Of a DNA stretch of 18,863 nucleotides, positions 1-7,308 are shown piece after piece; the stretch's first letter is position 1; every line of letters starts with the position of its first letter. The stretch is from NCBI GenBank assembly GCA_016926985.1, contig JAFGNO010000164.1, positions 1-18,863 of the forward strand, written 5' to 3'. The stretch is from Anaerolineae bacterium (GTDB lineage: Bacteria > Chloroflexota > Anaerolineae > Aggregatilineales > UBA3940). The position numbers were made by a program, and so were the translations under genes. The notes beneath the pieces are model-generated. The model made no database searches. It was not told the DNA's origin and worked only from the letters and a program-made list of their open reading frames with translations.

Positions 1-137
1 CGGTGGACAAGTATCTCGCTCACCGGGGCTAACAGAAGTATAAACCCGGCTATCCAGCTAATCCGGATAGCGTAAAGAAGGATTACCTTCGAATTTGCAC
101 CATTTCGTCGCAGAGGCAATTTATGAGCTTTTGGCAT
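1..137 (-). CDS. N-terminus of a membrane protein, cut by window edge
   Basis: An open frame on the minus strand begins with ATG at 135-137 and runs without a stop to the window edge, giving the first 45 residues. The N-terminus is basic (MPKAHKLPLRR) and is followed by a hydrophobic stretch at about residues 18-43 that looks like a membrane segment. It starts 47 bases after the stop of the acetyltransferase on the same strand, so the two could be co-transcribed. The neighbouring glycan acetyltransferase suggests an envelope-polysaccharide protein such as a flippase or polymerase, but that rests on context only. No strong ribosome binding site is visible (only a GGA about 9 bases upstream). 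The competing plus-strand frames at this edge close within 75 bases. Confidence 0.5.
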   Translation of the reverse strand, partial: MPKAHKLPLRRNGANSKVILLYAIRISWIAGFILLLAPVSEILVH

Positions 138-184
138 ATTACAATCCAGAGGAAAAATTCATGTCAACATCGAAAGGATAGCCA

Positions 185-664
185 TCAGCGCGGGTGGCGT
201 GTATCGCCAATTACCCGGGCCGGGACGCCTGCCACAATTGCATAATCCGGCACGTCCTTGGTCACAACGGACCCGGCCCCTACCAGTGCATTCTGACCGA
301 TGACCACCCCCGCAAGGATGGTCGCATTAGAGCCAATTGAAGCCCGGAACCTGACCAGCGTAGGGATGAGCTCCCAGTCATCGCCGGTCTGAAGCGCGCC
401 ATCATCGTTGGTCGCCCGCGGGTAAATATCGTTGGTGAACATCACCCCGTGACCAATAAAAACCTCGTCCTCAATCGTGACGCCTTCGCAGATAAACGCA
501 TGCGAGGAAACCTTGCATCGAGCGCCAACGACGGCGCCGCTCTGGATCTCCACAAACGCGCCGATTTTGGTTTCTGCGCCAATTGTGCACCCGTATAGGT
601 TTACCAGGTCGGGGTGAAATATCCGTACATCTGAACCAAGGTGGACTGTGCTGGCGATGGGCAT
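185..664 (-). CDS. Hexapeptide-repeat N-acetyltransferase (WbpD/WlbB-like)
   Basis: 159 residues forming a left-handed beta-helix acyltransferase. Repeats of the [LIV]GxxxxI type run through most of the chain (GCTIGAETKIG, SGAVVGARCKV, EGVTIEDEVFIG, ASIGSNATILAG, VVIGQNALVGAGSVVTKDVP), ending in the classic VAGVPARVIG. The segment GHGVMFTNDIYPRA is characteristic of the WbpD/WlbB group, which acetylates the amino group of a nucleotide-linked 3-amino sugar using acetyl-CoA; His residues in SSHAF and GHGVMF are candidate catalytic or substrate-contact residues. By family knowledge it would act in the cytoplasm on precursors of surface glycans. The frame can be extended to a TTG at 745, but that start follows directly after a stop codon and has no ribosome binding site. 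The extra 27 residues also do not fit the fold, so I chose ATG at 664 (AGGTG upstream). The exact sugar substrate cannot be told. Confidence 0.85.
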   Translation of the reverse strand: MPIASTVHLGSDVRIFHPDLVNLYGCTIGAETKIGAFVEIQSGAVVGARCKVSSHAFICEGVTIEDEVFIGHGVMFTNDIYPRATNDDGALQTGDDWELIPTLVRFRASIGSNATILAGVVIGQNALVGAGSVVTKDVPDYAIVAGVPARVIGDTRHPR

Positions 665-761
665 GGAGGCACCTGCTTGTTGGCTGAATGGGATAACACG
701 CTGCAATTCTATCTTGATAACCCACAAAATGCTAAACCCTGGCAATCATTCAAGACCGTGC

Positions 762-790
762 TTGCCCGGCTCCAGGACAGGCAATATACT
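762..790 (+). promoter_or_regulatory. Sigma-70-type promoter for the 855-2288 gene pair
   Basis: TTGCCC at 762-767, a spacer of exactly 17 bases, then TATACT at 785-790. Transcription would begin near 797, leaving a leader of about 58 bases before the GTG at 855. It lies in the 190-base region between the divergent acetyltransferase and the small membrane protein. It supports the GTG start over any start near 648, which would lie upstream of the transcript. I found no equally good minus-strand promoter for the acetyltransferase here. Confidence 0.6.
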
Positions 791-854
791 CTGGTGCACT
801 TTCATTGGTGTTCCACATCAACACCGCTGTGACGTGGTGAACAGGAGCTGTCAC

Positions 855-1223
855 GTGCCAGAAACAAGGATCATCAAATGGCAGTTTGTGGTGTTTCCAC
901 TGATCGGTTTGATACTGGGTTTCCTGGTCGGAGGAATGATCTTCCTGTCCTCGGTCCATTCGTCCGGATTGCCAACCGTTGGACTGGATACAGCCAATCA
1001 AACCGACAATTCCGATCCTCCGGGCAGCATCCCTGAGGCACCATCAACTGGTGCGATCTTCGTCACATTCTGCCTGCCATCGCTGCTCACCCTGGGTTTT
1101 ACTGTGGGCGGCTACCTGGTGGCGCACAAATTGACCCCGCAGCCAGCTCGTATCTCCCCTCAGGAAGCAATCGACGCTATCCTCGCTCAAGCCCGCGAGG
1201 ATGATACTGCACAGGGCAGTTGA
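855..1223 (+). CDS. Small two-helix membrane protein, unknown function
   Basis: 122 residues with two clear hydrophobic helices at about 9-33 and 66-90, both glycine-rich (for example LIGLILGFLVGG). They are joined by a roughly 30-residue polar loop rich in Pro, Ser and Asp, and followed by a soluble tail (SPQEAIDAILAQAREDD) that may form a short amphipathic helix. The start is GTG at 855, chosen because AGGAG sits at 843-847 with a 7-base gap and because a good promoter lies at 762-790. The frame is open further upstream, but that part reads as non-protein-like sequence antisense to the acetyltransferase. I do not recognise the family. The gene is 87 bases before the DUF4349 lipoprotein with no terminator between, so the two probably share a transcript. 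Confidence 0.7.
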   Translation: MPETRIIKWQFVVFPLIGLILGFLVGGMIFLSSVHSSGLPTVGLDTANQTDNSDPPGSIPEAPSTGAIFVTFCLPSLLTLGFTVGGYLVAHKLTPQPARISPQEAIDAILAQAREDDTAQGS

Positions 1224-1310
1224 TGTCATCTGCGGAACCCCATACGGCCCAGGAGCGTCTTTGCAATAACAGACAAGCAGGCTTTACATGTCATGTGAGG
1301 AGGACAGGAG

Positions 1311-2288
1311 ATGAATACCAAAAAGAAACCAGGTATGATTGCGCTGGCAGCCGGGTTACTGGTAATCCCGCTGGTACTGGCAGGCTGCGCCGCTGCTGCC
1401 GCCGAAACCGGGGCGGACCAGCGCACAAATGTGGGGATCGTCCCCCAGGAGGATGCCCTCGCCCCGCCATCGGCTGAGTACGAAGAGCCACGGACCGGGG
1501 CGAGCGACGCCGGTGATGCAGATGGCTACACCGATACGGATATCTCATACGGCAGCCAGCAGGACCGCATGATCATCAAGACGGCCTGGATGGAACTGCA
1601 TGTTGGCGATGTCGACCTGGCCATCAACCAGGTCACACAGATTGCCACCGACAACGGCGGCTACCTGTTGAGCAGCCAGGTCTGGTATGCAGGTGAATAC
1701 AAGGCGGCGACCATCACCATCGGGGTGCGGGCGGAACAGTACGAAACAGCCCTGCAGCGTCTGCGCGATATGGCTGTTCGTGTGGCGTCTGAGTCATCTT
1801 CCGGCGAGGATGTGACCGAAGAATATGTCGATCTGGAATCGCGCCTGCGAAACCTTGAGGCAACCCGCGATCGCATCCGCACCTTTCTGGATCAGGCCCA
1901 GACCGTTGAAGAAGCCCTGACAGTCAATGCCGAGCTGGCTCAGATTGAGGCAGAAATTGAGCAGGTGATGGGCAGGATAAGCTACCTGGAAGGCCGCTCC
2001 GCCTATTCGACCATCACCATCGACCTGCGGCATTACGTAGAACCACCGGCCCCAACCCCAACACCCACACCCACTCCTGAGCCGAAATGGTCTTTAGGCC
2101 CGACAATCGATTCCGCAGTTGCCACGCAGATTAGCCTACTGCGTGGTTTAGCCCAGATGGTCACCTGGGTAGGGATTTTCCTGGGACCCTATATCATCAT
2201 CCTCTTAGTCCTCATCCTGCTGTTTCGTGGGTGGCTGCGACGCCGCCGGAGAACCATGCCAGCCAAGGCACCAGAAGCTGAATCGTAG
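1311..2288 (+). CDS. DUF4349-family lipoprotein with C-terminal membrane anchor
   Basis: 325 residues. A lipoprotein signal peptide ends in the lipobox LAGC at 23-26, so Cys26 should be lipidated. After a low-complexity acidic stretch, residues about 83-243 match the DUF4349 pattern: a beta strand start (IIKTAWMELHVGDVD), a Gly-Gly-Tyr turn, a mixed alpha/beta part, then a long coiled coil centred on YVDLESRLRNLEATRDRI and ELAQIEAEIEQVMGRI. A TPTPTP spacer near 247-258 leads to a transmembrane helix at about 283-305 and a basic tail of five Arg, which places the C-terminus in the cytoplasm. The protein would therefore be held at both ends. AGGAGG at 1298-1303, 7 bases before the ATG, fixes the start. 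A strong terminator follows. The role of the domain is not established; an envelope function is likely. Confidence 0.88.
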   Translation: MNTKKKPGMIALAAGLLVIPLVLAGCAAAAAETGADQRTNVGIVPQEDALAPPSAEYEEPRTGASDAGDADGYTDTDISYGSQQDRMIIKTAWMELHVGDVDLAINQVTQIATDNGGYLLSSQVWYAGEYKAATITIGVRAEQYETALQRLRDMAVRVASESSSGEDVTEEYVDLESRLRNLEATRDRIRTFLDQAQTVEEALTVNAELAQIEAEIEQVMGRISYLEGRSAYSTITIDLRHYVEPPAPTPTPTPTPEPKWSLGPTIDSAVATQISLLRGLAQMVTWVGIFLGPYIIILLVLILLFRGWLRRRRRTMPAKAPEAES

Positions 2289-2294
2289 GATCGC

Positions 2295-2324
2295 AGGGGG
2301 CACAGGAGCATGTGCCCCCTTTTT
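2295..2324 (+). terminator. Rho-independent terminator after the DUF4349 gene
   Basis: A perfect 10-base-pair stem (AGGGGGCACA at 2295-2304 against TGTGCCCCCT at 2311-2320) closes a 6-base loop, and the T run at 2320-2324 follows directly. It lies 7 bases after the lipoprotein stop codon, so it closes the 855-2288 transcription unit and separates it from the kinase gene. Confidence 0.9.
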
Positions 2325-2398
2325 CTCCCAACTGGCGACAGATCATACAAGGGCGTATCGTATTTACCTGTAAAAACCACGTTCAGGGTGAAAAACGC

Positions 2399-2404
2399 TA
2401 TAAT
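2399..2404 (+). promoter_or_regulatory. Candidate -10 box for the Ser/Thr kinase gene
   Basis: A perfect TATAAT at 2399-2404 lies between the upstream terminator and the kinase start, leaving a leader of about 50 bases. No convincing -35 box sits 16-18 bases upstream (the best six-base window is poor), so a helper factor or a weak promoter is possible. The kinase must be transcribed from this gap because the preceding terminator is strong. Confidence 0.45.
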
Positions 2405-2460
2405 ATTAAAATAGCGGCTGGTCAAATCGACCAAACACAGCTGCCTTATCAGGAGCCGCC

Positions 2461-4332
2461 ATGGCACAGCATGAAGGCTATACAATCGGTAAATACGCGA
2501 TCGTGGAGGAAATTGGGCGCGGTGGCATGGCGATTGTCTACCGGGCAATCCAGACCTCTATTGGGCGCGAGGTAGCCATTAAGGTGCTGCCGGTGCAGCA
2601 CACGGCTGACCGGACCTTTATTGAGCGATTTACCCGCGAAGTACAGGTTATCGCCAGCCTCCAGCATCCCCATATCCTGCGCGTGTATGACTACGGCGAT
2701 CATGAAGGTCAGCCTTATATTGTGATGGAGTATGTACGCGGTGGTACGCTGGCTGACTATATCAAAGACCACCCGGCTAACATCCCGCTCCATGAAGTCG
2801 TCCAATTCACCCATCGCATCGCCGAAGCGCTGGATTATGCTCACAGCCAGCAGGTCATCCACCGGGACTTCAAACCATCAAACGTCTTGCTGGATGTCAC
2901 CCGGCAGCCATATCTCGCCGATTTTGGCATTGCACGGGTGCTCAACGAAACCTCAAGCATTACAGGCAGCGGCATTGTTGGCACGCCAGCGTTTATGGCC
3001 CCGGAACTGACACGGGGTGAAGTGACCCATCTTGTGGATATTTATGCCCTGGGCGTTGCCATATTTGAGATGCTGACATCTCGCGCACCTTTCGAGTCTG
3101 ATGATCCTTTTGCTGTGGCAGTTGCTCACATCACCCAGCCTATACCCAATATCACAGAGCTGCGCCCCGACCTCCCGGAAAGCACTCAGACGGTGATTGA
3201 GCGCGCAATGTCCAAAGAACCCTTGCTGCGCTATCAGAAAGCCTCTGACCTGGCGCGCGACCTTGAGCTGGCGCTTTCCTATGGCAGTGTGGAACCGGAT
3301 GCTTCGACACAGGCCAGCGGCGGATATTATTCCGACAAAAGCACAATCCCCGCCATGCAGCCAGTTCACGTCGCTGAAGCGGAAGAAACCATCGATATCG
3401 AGGAGCCGCTGGCTGCCAGATACGCTTATCCAGAAACCCACAGACTGCGGCACCGCCCACGCGGATGGATATACGCGGTAGGTGCGCTTGCGATTGTAGC
3501 TGCCGGTATCATCGGTCTTTCGGCAGGCGGGCTCCTTCCAGATAATCTCACCGGATCGGCTGGTCCAGAGGACAATCCCGAGGTCGCAGAGATGGATACC
3601 GATACACCGGCGCCCTCTGTAACACCCAGCCCGACAAATACGGCAACAGCCACGCCAACAACACCACCCCCGCAGGACGATAAGCCTACCAATTCCCCCA
3701 CCCCTACAGCAACACCAACTCAAACACATACGCCAACCGCAACCAGCACCCCTGAACCAGTCTCTTCCGTGGTGCTCCGAGATGATTTTTCTGGGACTTA
3801 CACGGACTACACCAAGTGGTATACTGGAACAACCGGCAATGGCAATGCCCAGGTTGGCAATGGACGCCTGACCCTTTACAGCGGCACCCTTGCTGGAACG
3901 ACAACCAGTGTTGTCTCAACAGGGTTTGAAGTGACTGGCGACTCAACCTGGGTTTTCGAGGCGCGCGTGTTGATCGAACAATCTGGCGGCGGCACAGCCT
4001 CCTGGGGGTTTATCGGGAATTCCGGCAATGGGCTGGCTCATTTCAGTCTGCAGGCTGAAACACAGATGGCTTGCGTTATCCGCGAGGATGGATACAACCC
4101 CTTCCCGGCAGTGATCGAGCATTTTGTCGCTGCTCCATTTGACTGGCATGTCTACCGTGTGGAGCTGTCTGCTGATGAGCTTCGCTGCATCATGGACGAC
4201 GAGGTAATCACCACACAGACCGAACACTTACCCTGGGATGTCGCACTCCCGGTGCTGTTCGACCGTGGCTCGGATGGGTTGAATCGCACCATACAGGTCG
4301 ATTACGTTGAGGTGCGGCAGATCACTCCCTGA
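2461..4332 (+). CDS. Transmembrane Ser/Thr protein kinase with exported C-terminal domain
   Basis: 623 residues, PknB-like architecture. The N-terminal kinase domain (about 12-275) has a complete catalytic set: glycine loop GRGGMAIVY at 19-27, Lys41 in VAIK, Glu60 in helix C, HRDFKPSN at 134-141 (Asp136 base, Lys138, Asn141), DFG at 154-156, and an activation loop rich in Ser/Thr ending GTPAFMAPE. The catalytic loop carries Phe where most relatives have Leu, a tolerated change. After a cytoplasmic juxtamembrane linker comes one transmembrane helix at about 336-359, then a Pro/Thr-rich stalk (about 380-434) and an outside domain (438-623). That domain begins DDFSG and looks like a concanavalin/LamG-type beta sandwich, not PASTA repeats. 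It probably senses a glycan or envelope ligand, which is inference. AGGAG at 2451-2455, 5 bases before the ATG, supports the start. Confidence 0.93.
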   Translation: MAQHEGYTIGKYAIVEEIGRGGMAIVYRAIQTSIGREVAIKVLPVQHTADRTFIERFTREVQVIASLQHPHILRVYDYGDHEGQPYIVMEYVRGGTLADYIKDHPANIPLHEVVQFTHRIAEALDYAHSQQVIHRDFKPSNVLLDVTRQPYLADFGIARVLNETSSITGSGIVGTPAFMAPELTRGEVTHLVDIYALGVAIFEMLTSRAPFESDDPFAVAVAHITQPIPNITELRPDLPESTQTVIERAMSKEPLLRYQKASDLARDLELALSYGSVEPDASTQASGGYYSDKSTIPAMQPVHVAEAEETIDIEEPLAARYAYPETHRLRHRPRGWIYAVGALAIVAAGIIGLSAGGLLPDNLTGSAGPEDNPEVAEMDTDTPAPSVTPSPTNTATATPTTPPPQDDKPTNSPTPTATPTQTHTPTATSTPEPVSSVVLRDDFSGTYTDYTKWYTGTTGNGNAQVGNGRLTLYSGTLAGTTTSVVSTGFEVTGDSTWVFEARVLIEQSGGGTASWGFIGNSGNGLAHFSLQAETQMACVIREDGYNPFPAVIEHFVAAPFDWHVYRVELSADELRCIMDDEVITTQTEHLPWDVALPVLFDRGSDGLNRTIQVDYVEVRQITP

Positions 4333-4373
4333 AACAGGAGAACCAACCACGCCTATAAAAGCATGATTATACG

Positions 4374-4400
4374 AAAAGAGGCCCCCTTGAAGGAGGCCTC
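4374..4400 (-). terminator. Intrinsic terminator of the TEEP-repeat lipoprotein gene
   Basis: Read on the minus strand, GAGGCC (4395-4400) pairs with GGCCTC (4378-4383), with extra pairing possible inside, and TTTT follows at 4374-4377. It sits 33 bases beyond the lipoprotein stop. On the plus strand the same hairpin lacks a T run, so it is at best a weak terminator for the kinase gene that converges from the other side. Confidence 0.75.
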
Positions 4401-4432
4401 AATGCTAAATCAGCAGGCGCAAAGCCAGGGAT

Positions 4433-5398
4433 CTAGTTGCTTACGTCATCCGGCGTGATATCCATCTCGGTGAAATACAGGGTGCCTTCGATGAACTCCT
4501 CAGGGCTCCAACTGCCGATCCAGATAGCATACCAGCCGCTGGGCGCATCATCGAAATCGATGGCCGGGTTCCACCCGTAGGCATCGTCGTTACAGTGCCA
4601 CTCGGCATAGGCATCATTGATGATCAGGGTAGAATCGGAGGACCCGTCAGCCGGGACAAAGAAGATGCGGAGGAAACCCTCGCCGGTCCAGTAGAAATTC
4701 AGGTCGGGCTGCGCAGTGACATAGCCTGAGCAGCCATCTACTGAGTCTCCAGCCCAGACATCCCCGCCCGATAGAAGATCGGTAACTTCGTGTGGATCGG
4801 GAATGAAGCCAGTTTCCAGCTCAACATCCCCAAAATTGGGTTCGAGAGTCCAGTCAAGCATTGCACCGCCAACAGGCACGTCTGGTTCTGCGCCTTCGGT
4901 CACCACAATGGTGTACTCGCCGGGCTCATAGAACCACTCGCGCACCCGGATTACATACTGCCCGGAGGTATCAGCAGTCAGCGAGGCAACTTCCGGTTCG
5001 CCCGACCAGCCATCATCCAGGTCGATCACGATATCACCATTCGGGTCATAGATGGTGAGTTTCAGGTCAAGGTTCTCGCCCAGCGGCGTGACGGTGATGG
5101 TGTAGGCGTCGCCGGAACTGGCGCTCAGCAGCCAGTTATGAGCAGCATATTCTTCCAGCTCACCCTGCTCCGTTTGGCCAGCGGCAATCGCCTGCTCCTG
5201 GGTAGTCTCATAGCCATCATCATAGTCGTCAACAACCGGTTCTTCGGTTGGCTCTTCGGTGGGTTCCTCAGTAGGTTCCTCAGTAGGTTCCTCGGTTGGC
5301 TCCTCTGTAGGCTCCTCAGTTTCCTTGCCGCCGCAGCCCACAACCACCAGCGAAAGCACCAGCAAAAGGATGGTGATGAGTAATAGTTTGTTTTTCAA
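4433..5398 (-). CDS. Surface lipoprotein with TEEP repeats and PPC-type beta domains
   Basis: 321 residues from TTG. A textbook lipoprotein signal (MKNKLLLITILLLV, lipobox VVGC at 19-22) is followed by seven exact TEEP repeats at 27-54, an acidic stalk, and a domain at about 70-165 that matches the bacterial pre-peptidase C-terminal (PPC) fold (LTIYDPNGD, TADTSGQYVIRV, PGEYTIVV). A second beta domain at about 176-315 has a single Cys-x-Gly-Tyr motif, an HCNDD motif and an SGWYAIWIGSW strand. The C/CNDD/IWIG pattern is familiar from carbohydrate- or protease-associated exported domains. The frame also has an ATG at 5410, but GGAGG lies inside those first codons, 5 bases before the TTG, and nothing lies before the ATG, so TTG at 5398 is the better start. 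No catalytic domain is present. Function unknown; the protein is strongly acidic. Confidence 0.85.
   Translation of the reverse strand: MKNKLLLITILLLVLSLVVVGCGGKETEEPTEEPTEEPTEEPTEEPTEEPTEEPVVDDYDDGYETTQEQAIAAGQTEQGELEEYAAHNWLLSASSGDAYTITVTPLGENLDLKLTIYDPNGDIVIDLDDGWSGEPEVASLTADTSGQYVIRVREWFYEPGEYTIVVTEGAEPDVPVGGAMLDWTLEPNFGDVELETGFIPDPHEVTDLLSGGDVWAGDSVDGCSGYVTAQPDLNFYWTGEGFLRIFFVPADGSSDSTLIINDAYAEWHCNDDAYGWNPAIDFDDAPSGWYAIWIGSWSPEEFIEGTLYFTEMDITPDDVSN
5238..5321 (-). repeat. Seven-copy 12-bp tandem repeat inside the lipoprotein gene
   Basis: Seven head-to-tail 12-base units, consensus GGTTCCTCAGTA on the plus strand. The units at 5262-5273 and 5274-5285 are identical and the others differ at one to four positions. 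On the coding (minus) strand each unit encodes four residues of the TEEP stalk. Because the unit is a multiple of three, copy-number change would lengthen or shorten the stalk without a frameshift. Confidence 0.9.
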
Positions 5399-5434
5399 TT
5401 TCTCCTCCATAGAGAGATACAGGATCGTTGCCAG

Positions 5435-5463
5435 ACTATACTCTTATTTACATGAAGTGGCAA
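5435..5463 (-). promoter_or_regulatory. Sigma-70-type promoter for the TEEP-repeat lipoprotein
   Basis: On the minus strand, TTGCCA (5458-5463), a 17-base spacer, and TATAGT (5435-5440). The start of transcription would fall near 5428, about 30 bases before the TTG start at 5398. The promoter lies back to back with that of recJ, with only 22 bases between the two -35 boxes, so a regulator bound between them could affect both. Confidence 0.65.
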
Positions 5464-5485
5464 CGGATGAGCATTTCTCGGTGCG

Positions 5486-5514
5486 TTGACGCTATATATT
5501 TTGTATGTTAGGAT
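5486..5514 (+). promoter_or_regulatory. Extended -10 promoter for recJ
   Basis: TTGACG at 5486-5491, a 17-base spacer, and TAGGAT at 5509-5514, preceded by TG at 5506-5507 (extended -10). Transcription would begin near 5521. The ATG at 5505, the first possible recJ start, lies inside this promoter and so would not be in the message. This favours the GTG at 5547. Confidence 0.6.
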
Positions 5515-5546
5515 GGCACTCGAAAATCAGTACTGGAGATAGTGCA

Positions 5547-7265
5547 GTGTCCATACCCCGACAAAAACGCTGGCAGCTTTCGGAACAGGCCCCGGAATCT
5601 TACATTGATCGACTAAAAACCCTGAATATCAGCCCGGTGCTTGCTCAAATTCTGCATAACCGGGGATACATTGTACCAGACGATGCACTTTCCTTTCTGG
5701 GATACTACGATCAGGATGATAACCCATTCTGCATGAAGGGGATGGTTGAGGCAGTCTACCGCCTGCGCATGGCCATCCGTCGTGGCGAAAAGATTGCGGT
5801 GTATGGTGACTTTGACTGCGATGGTGTGACTGCCACGGCCTTACTCACCGAAGTATTATCTGCCCTTGGCGCGGATGTGAAGGCATATATCCCGGATCGG
5901 GTGGACGAAGGCTACGGGCTGAACAGCCCGGCGCTGAAAACCCTCGCTGAAGCGGGTGTGCGGGTGGTTGTCACGGTGGACTGTGGGATTCGCTCTGTTC
6001 AGGAAGTGGAGGATGGTATCAGTTATGGCCTGGATATGATCGTTACTGATCACCACAGCGTGGGACGAGAGGTGCCCCCTGCCCTGGCCGTTTTGAACCC
6101 TAAACAAGCTGGCTGTCCCTACCCGGACAAGATGTTGGCCGGTGTCGGGATTGCCTACAAACTGGCCCAGGGATTATTCATGGAAGCCCAGCGGCGCGGC
6201 TACCGGAAGGGCTCTGACTGGCGTCCGGAAGACTGGCTTGACCTGGTTGCTATTGGTACGGTGGCTGATATTGCCCCGCTGGTTGGTGAGAACCGGGCGC
6301 TGGTTCGTGAAGGGTTGAAATCATTGAATGTCCCTCGGCGTCCCGGCCTGCTGGCCCTTTACAAAGAGGCTGGTGTCGCTTCTGGCAGTGTCAATGCCAC
6401 AACCATTGGCTTCCAGATTGGGCCGCGGATTAATGCCGCAGGCCGGTTGCAGTCCGCAATGCTGGCTTACGATCTGCTGACGGTAGAAGACCCGGCCCTG
6501 GCGGCTTCCCTGGCTGCCGATCTTGACCGCATCAATACGGAGAGACAGGAAAAAACCGCTGCCATGCAGGAGCTGGCTGAAGGACAGTTTGGCGAAGTGG
6601 TCAATATGCCCCTGTTATTTGCCGTGAATGAGCAGTTTGAGCAGGGAATTGTTGGGCTGGTGGCCAGTCGGCTTACCGAAAAGCACTACCGCCCCTCCGT
6701 GGTTGTCCAGCGGGGAGAAGAGGAGAGCCACGGGTCGTGCCGCAGCATACCCGAATTCCATATCACGCGGGCCCTGGAGCAGTGTGAAGATCTGCTTGAC
6801 CGGTTTGGCGGTCACGCGGCAGCCGCCGGGTTTACGGTTAAAAACAGGCATATTAAACCCCTGGAGGAGCGCCTGCTTGAAATTGCCGAGAGCGAACTGA
6901 CCGGTAAAGAGCTTATCCCTGAACTGGGCATCGACCATGAACTTGCCTTGTCTGAAGCTACCATGGATCTGATTGACAGCCTGTCCGCTCTGGAGCCTAC
7001 CGGTGAAGCCAACCCGCAGCCTGTATTCATGACCCGGAATATGAGGATAACCTCCCGTGCACAGGTTGGCGCTGAGGGCAAGCACCTCAAATTACGCCTG
7101 TTTGACGGTGAAGGCGAACTGGATGCCATCGCATTTCGCTGGGGAGATTTTCTCGACAACCTGCCCGATATTGTCGACGTTGCTTATCACCTTGAGATCA
7201 ACGAGTGGAATGGCAGGCGCAGTATACAGATCAACGTGCTGGACATCCATCCTGCTTCAGGCTGA
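5547..7265 (+). CDS. recJ: Single-stranded-DNA-specific 5'-3' exonuclease RecJ
   Basis: 572 residues from GTG, close to the usual RecJ length. The DHH phosphoesterase core is intact: YGDFDCDG with Asp88, Asp90 and Asp92, an Asp in TVDCGI, and the DHH motif at 168-170, all ligands of the catalytic metal ions. The DHHA1 part has GSCRSI and GGHAAAAGF (about 421-429), which bind the DNA backbone. The C-terminal OB-fold region follows (LKLRLFDGEGELDAIAFRWG). RecJ degrades 5' single-stranded ends in RecF-pathway recombination, base excision and mismatch repair. The start is GTG at 5547, because GGAG lies at 5535-5538 and a promoter overlaps the alternative ATG at 5505, which would add 14 residues. 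It stands alone: divergent from the lipoprotein gene and convergent with the LysM gene 43 bases downstream. Confidence 0.95.
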   Translation: MSIPRQKRWQLSEQAPESYIDRLKTLNISPVLAQILHNRGYIVPDDALSFLGYYDQDDNPFCMKGMVEAVYRLRMAIRRGEKIAVYGDFDCDGVTATALLTEVLSALGADVKAYIPDRVDEGYGLNSPALKTLAEAGVRVVVTVDCGIRSVQEVEDGISYGLDMIVTDHHSVGREVPPALAVLNPKQAGCPYPDKMLAGVGIAYKLAQGLFMEAQRRGYRKGSDWRPEDWLDLVAIGTVADIAPLVGENRALVREGLKSLNVPRRPGLLALYKEAGVASGSVNATTIGFQIGPRINAAGRLQSAMLAYDLLTVEDPALAASLAADLDRINTERQEKTAAMQELAEGQFGEVVNMPLLFAVNEQFEQGIVGLVASRLTEKHYRPSVVVQRGEEESHGSCRSIPEFHITRALEQCEDLLDRFGGHAAAAGFTVKNRHIKPLEERLLEIAESELTGKELIPELGIDHELALSEATMDLIDSLSALEPTGEANPQPVFMTRNMRITSRAQVGAEGKHLKLRLFDGEGELDAIAFRWGDFLDNLPDIVDVAYHLEINEWNGRRSIQINVLDIHPASG

Positions 7266-7308
7266 ATGAAGGAGCTTGCTTGTCGAATGACCTGCCCCGG
7301 TACCCCGA

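Noticed and set aside
665..745. N-terminal extension of the acetyltransferase to a TTG at 745
   Set aside because: It starts immediately after a stop codon with no ribosome binding site, and the extra 27 residues do not resemble the beta-helix family N-terminus.
648..854. Upstream extension of the small membrane protein to an ATG at 648
   Set aside because: This part overlaps the start of the acetyltransferase on the other strand, its translation is not protein-like, and a good promoter at 762-790 plus a ribosome binding site at 843-847 point to GTG at 855.
2041..2080. CA-rich stretch that looks like a simple repeat
   Set aside because: It is the in-frame coding sequence for the Pro/Thr spacer of the DUF4349 protein; irregular at the DNA level and explained by the protein.
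2953..3729. Long minus-strand open frame (258 codons) inside the kinase gene
   Set aside because: It is antisense to a well-conserved kinase and rich in Cys, Trp, Arg and Gly in a way typical of reverse-frame translation; no start signal or recognisable motif.
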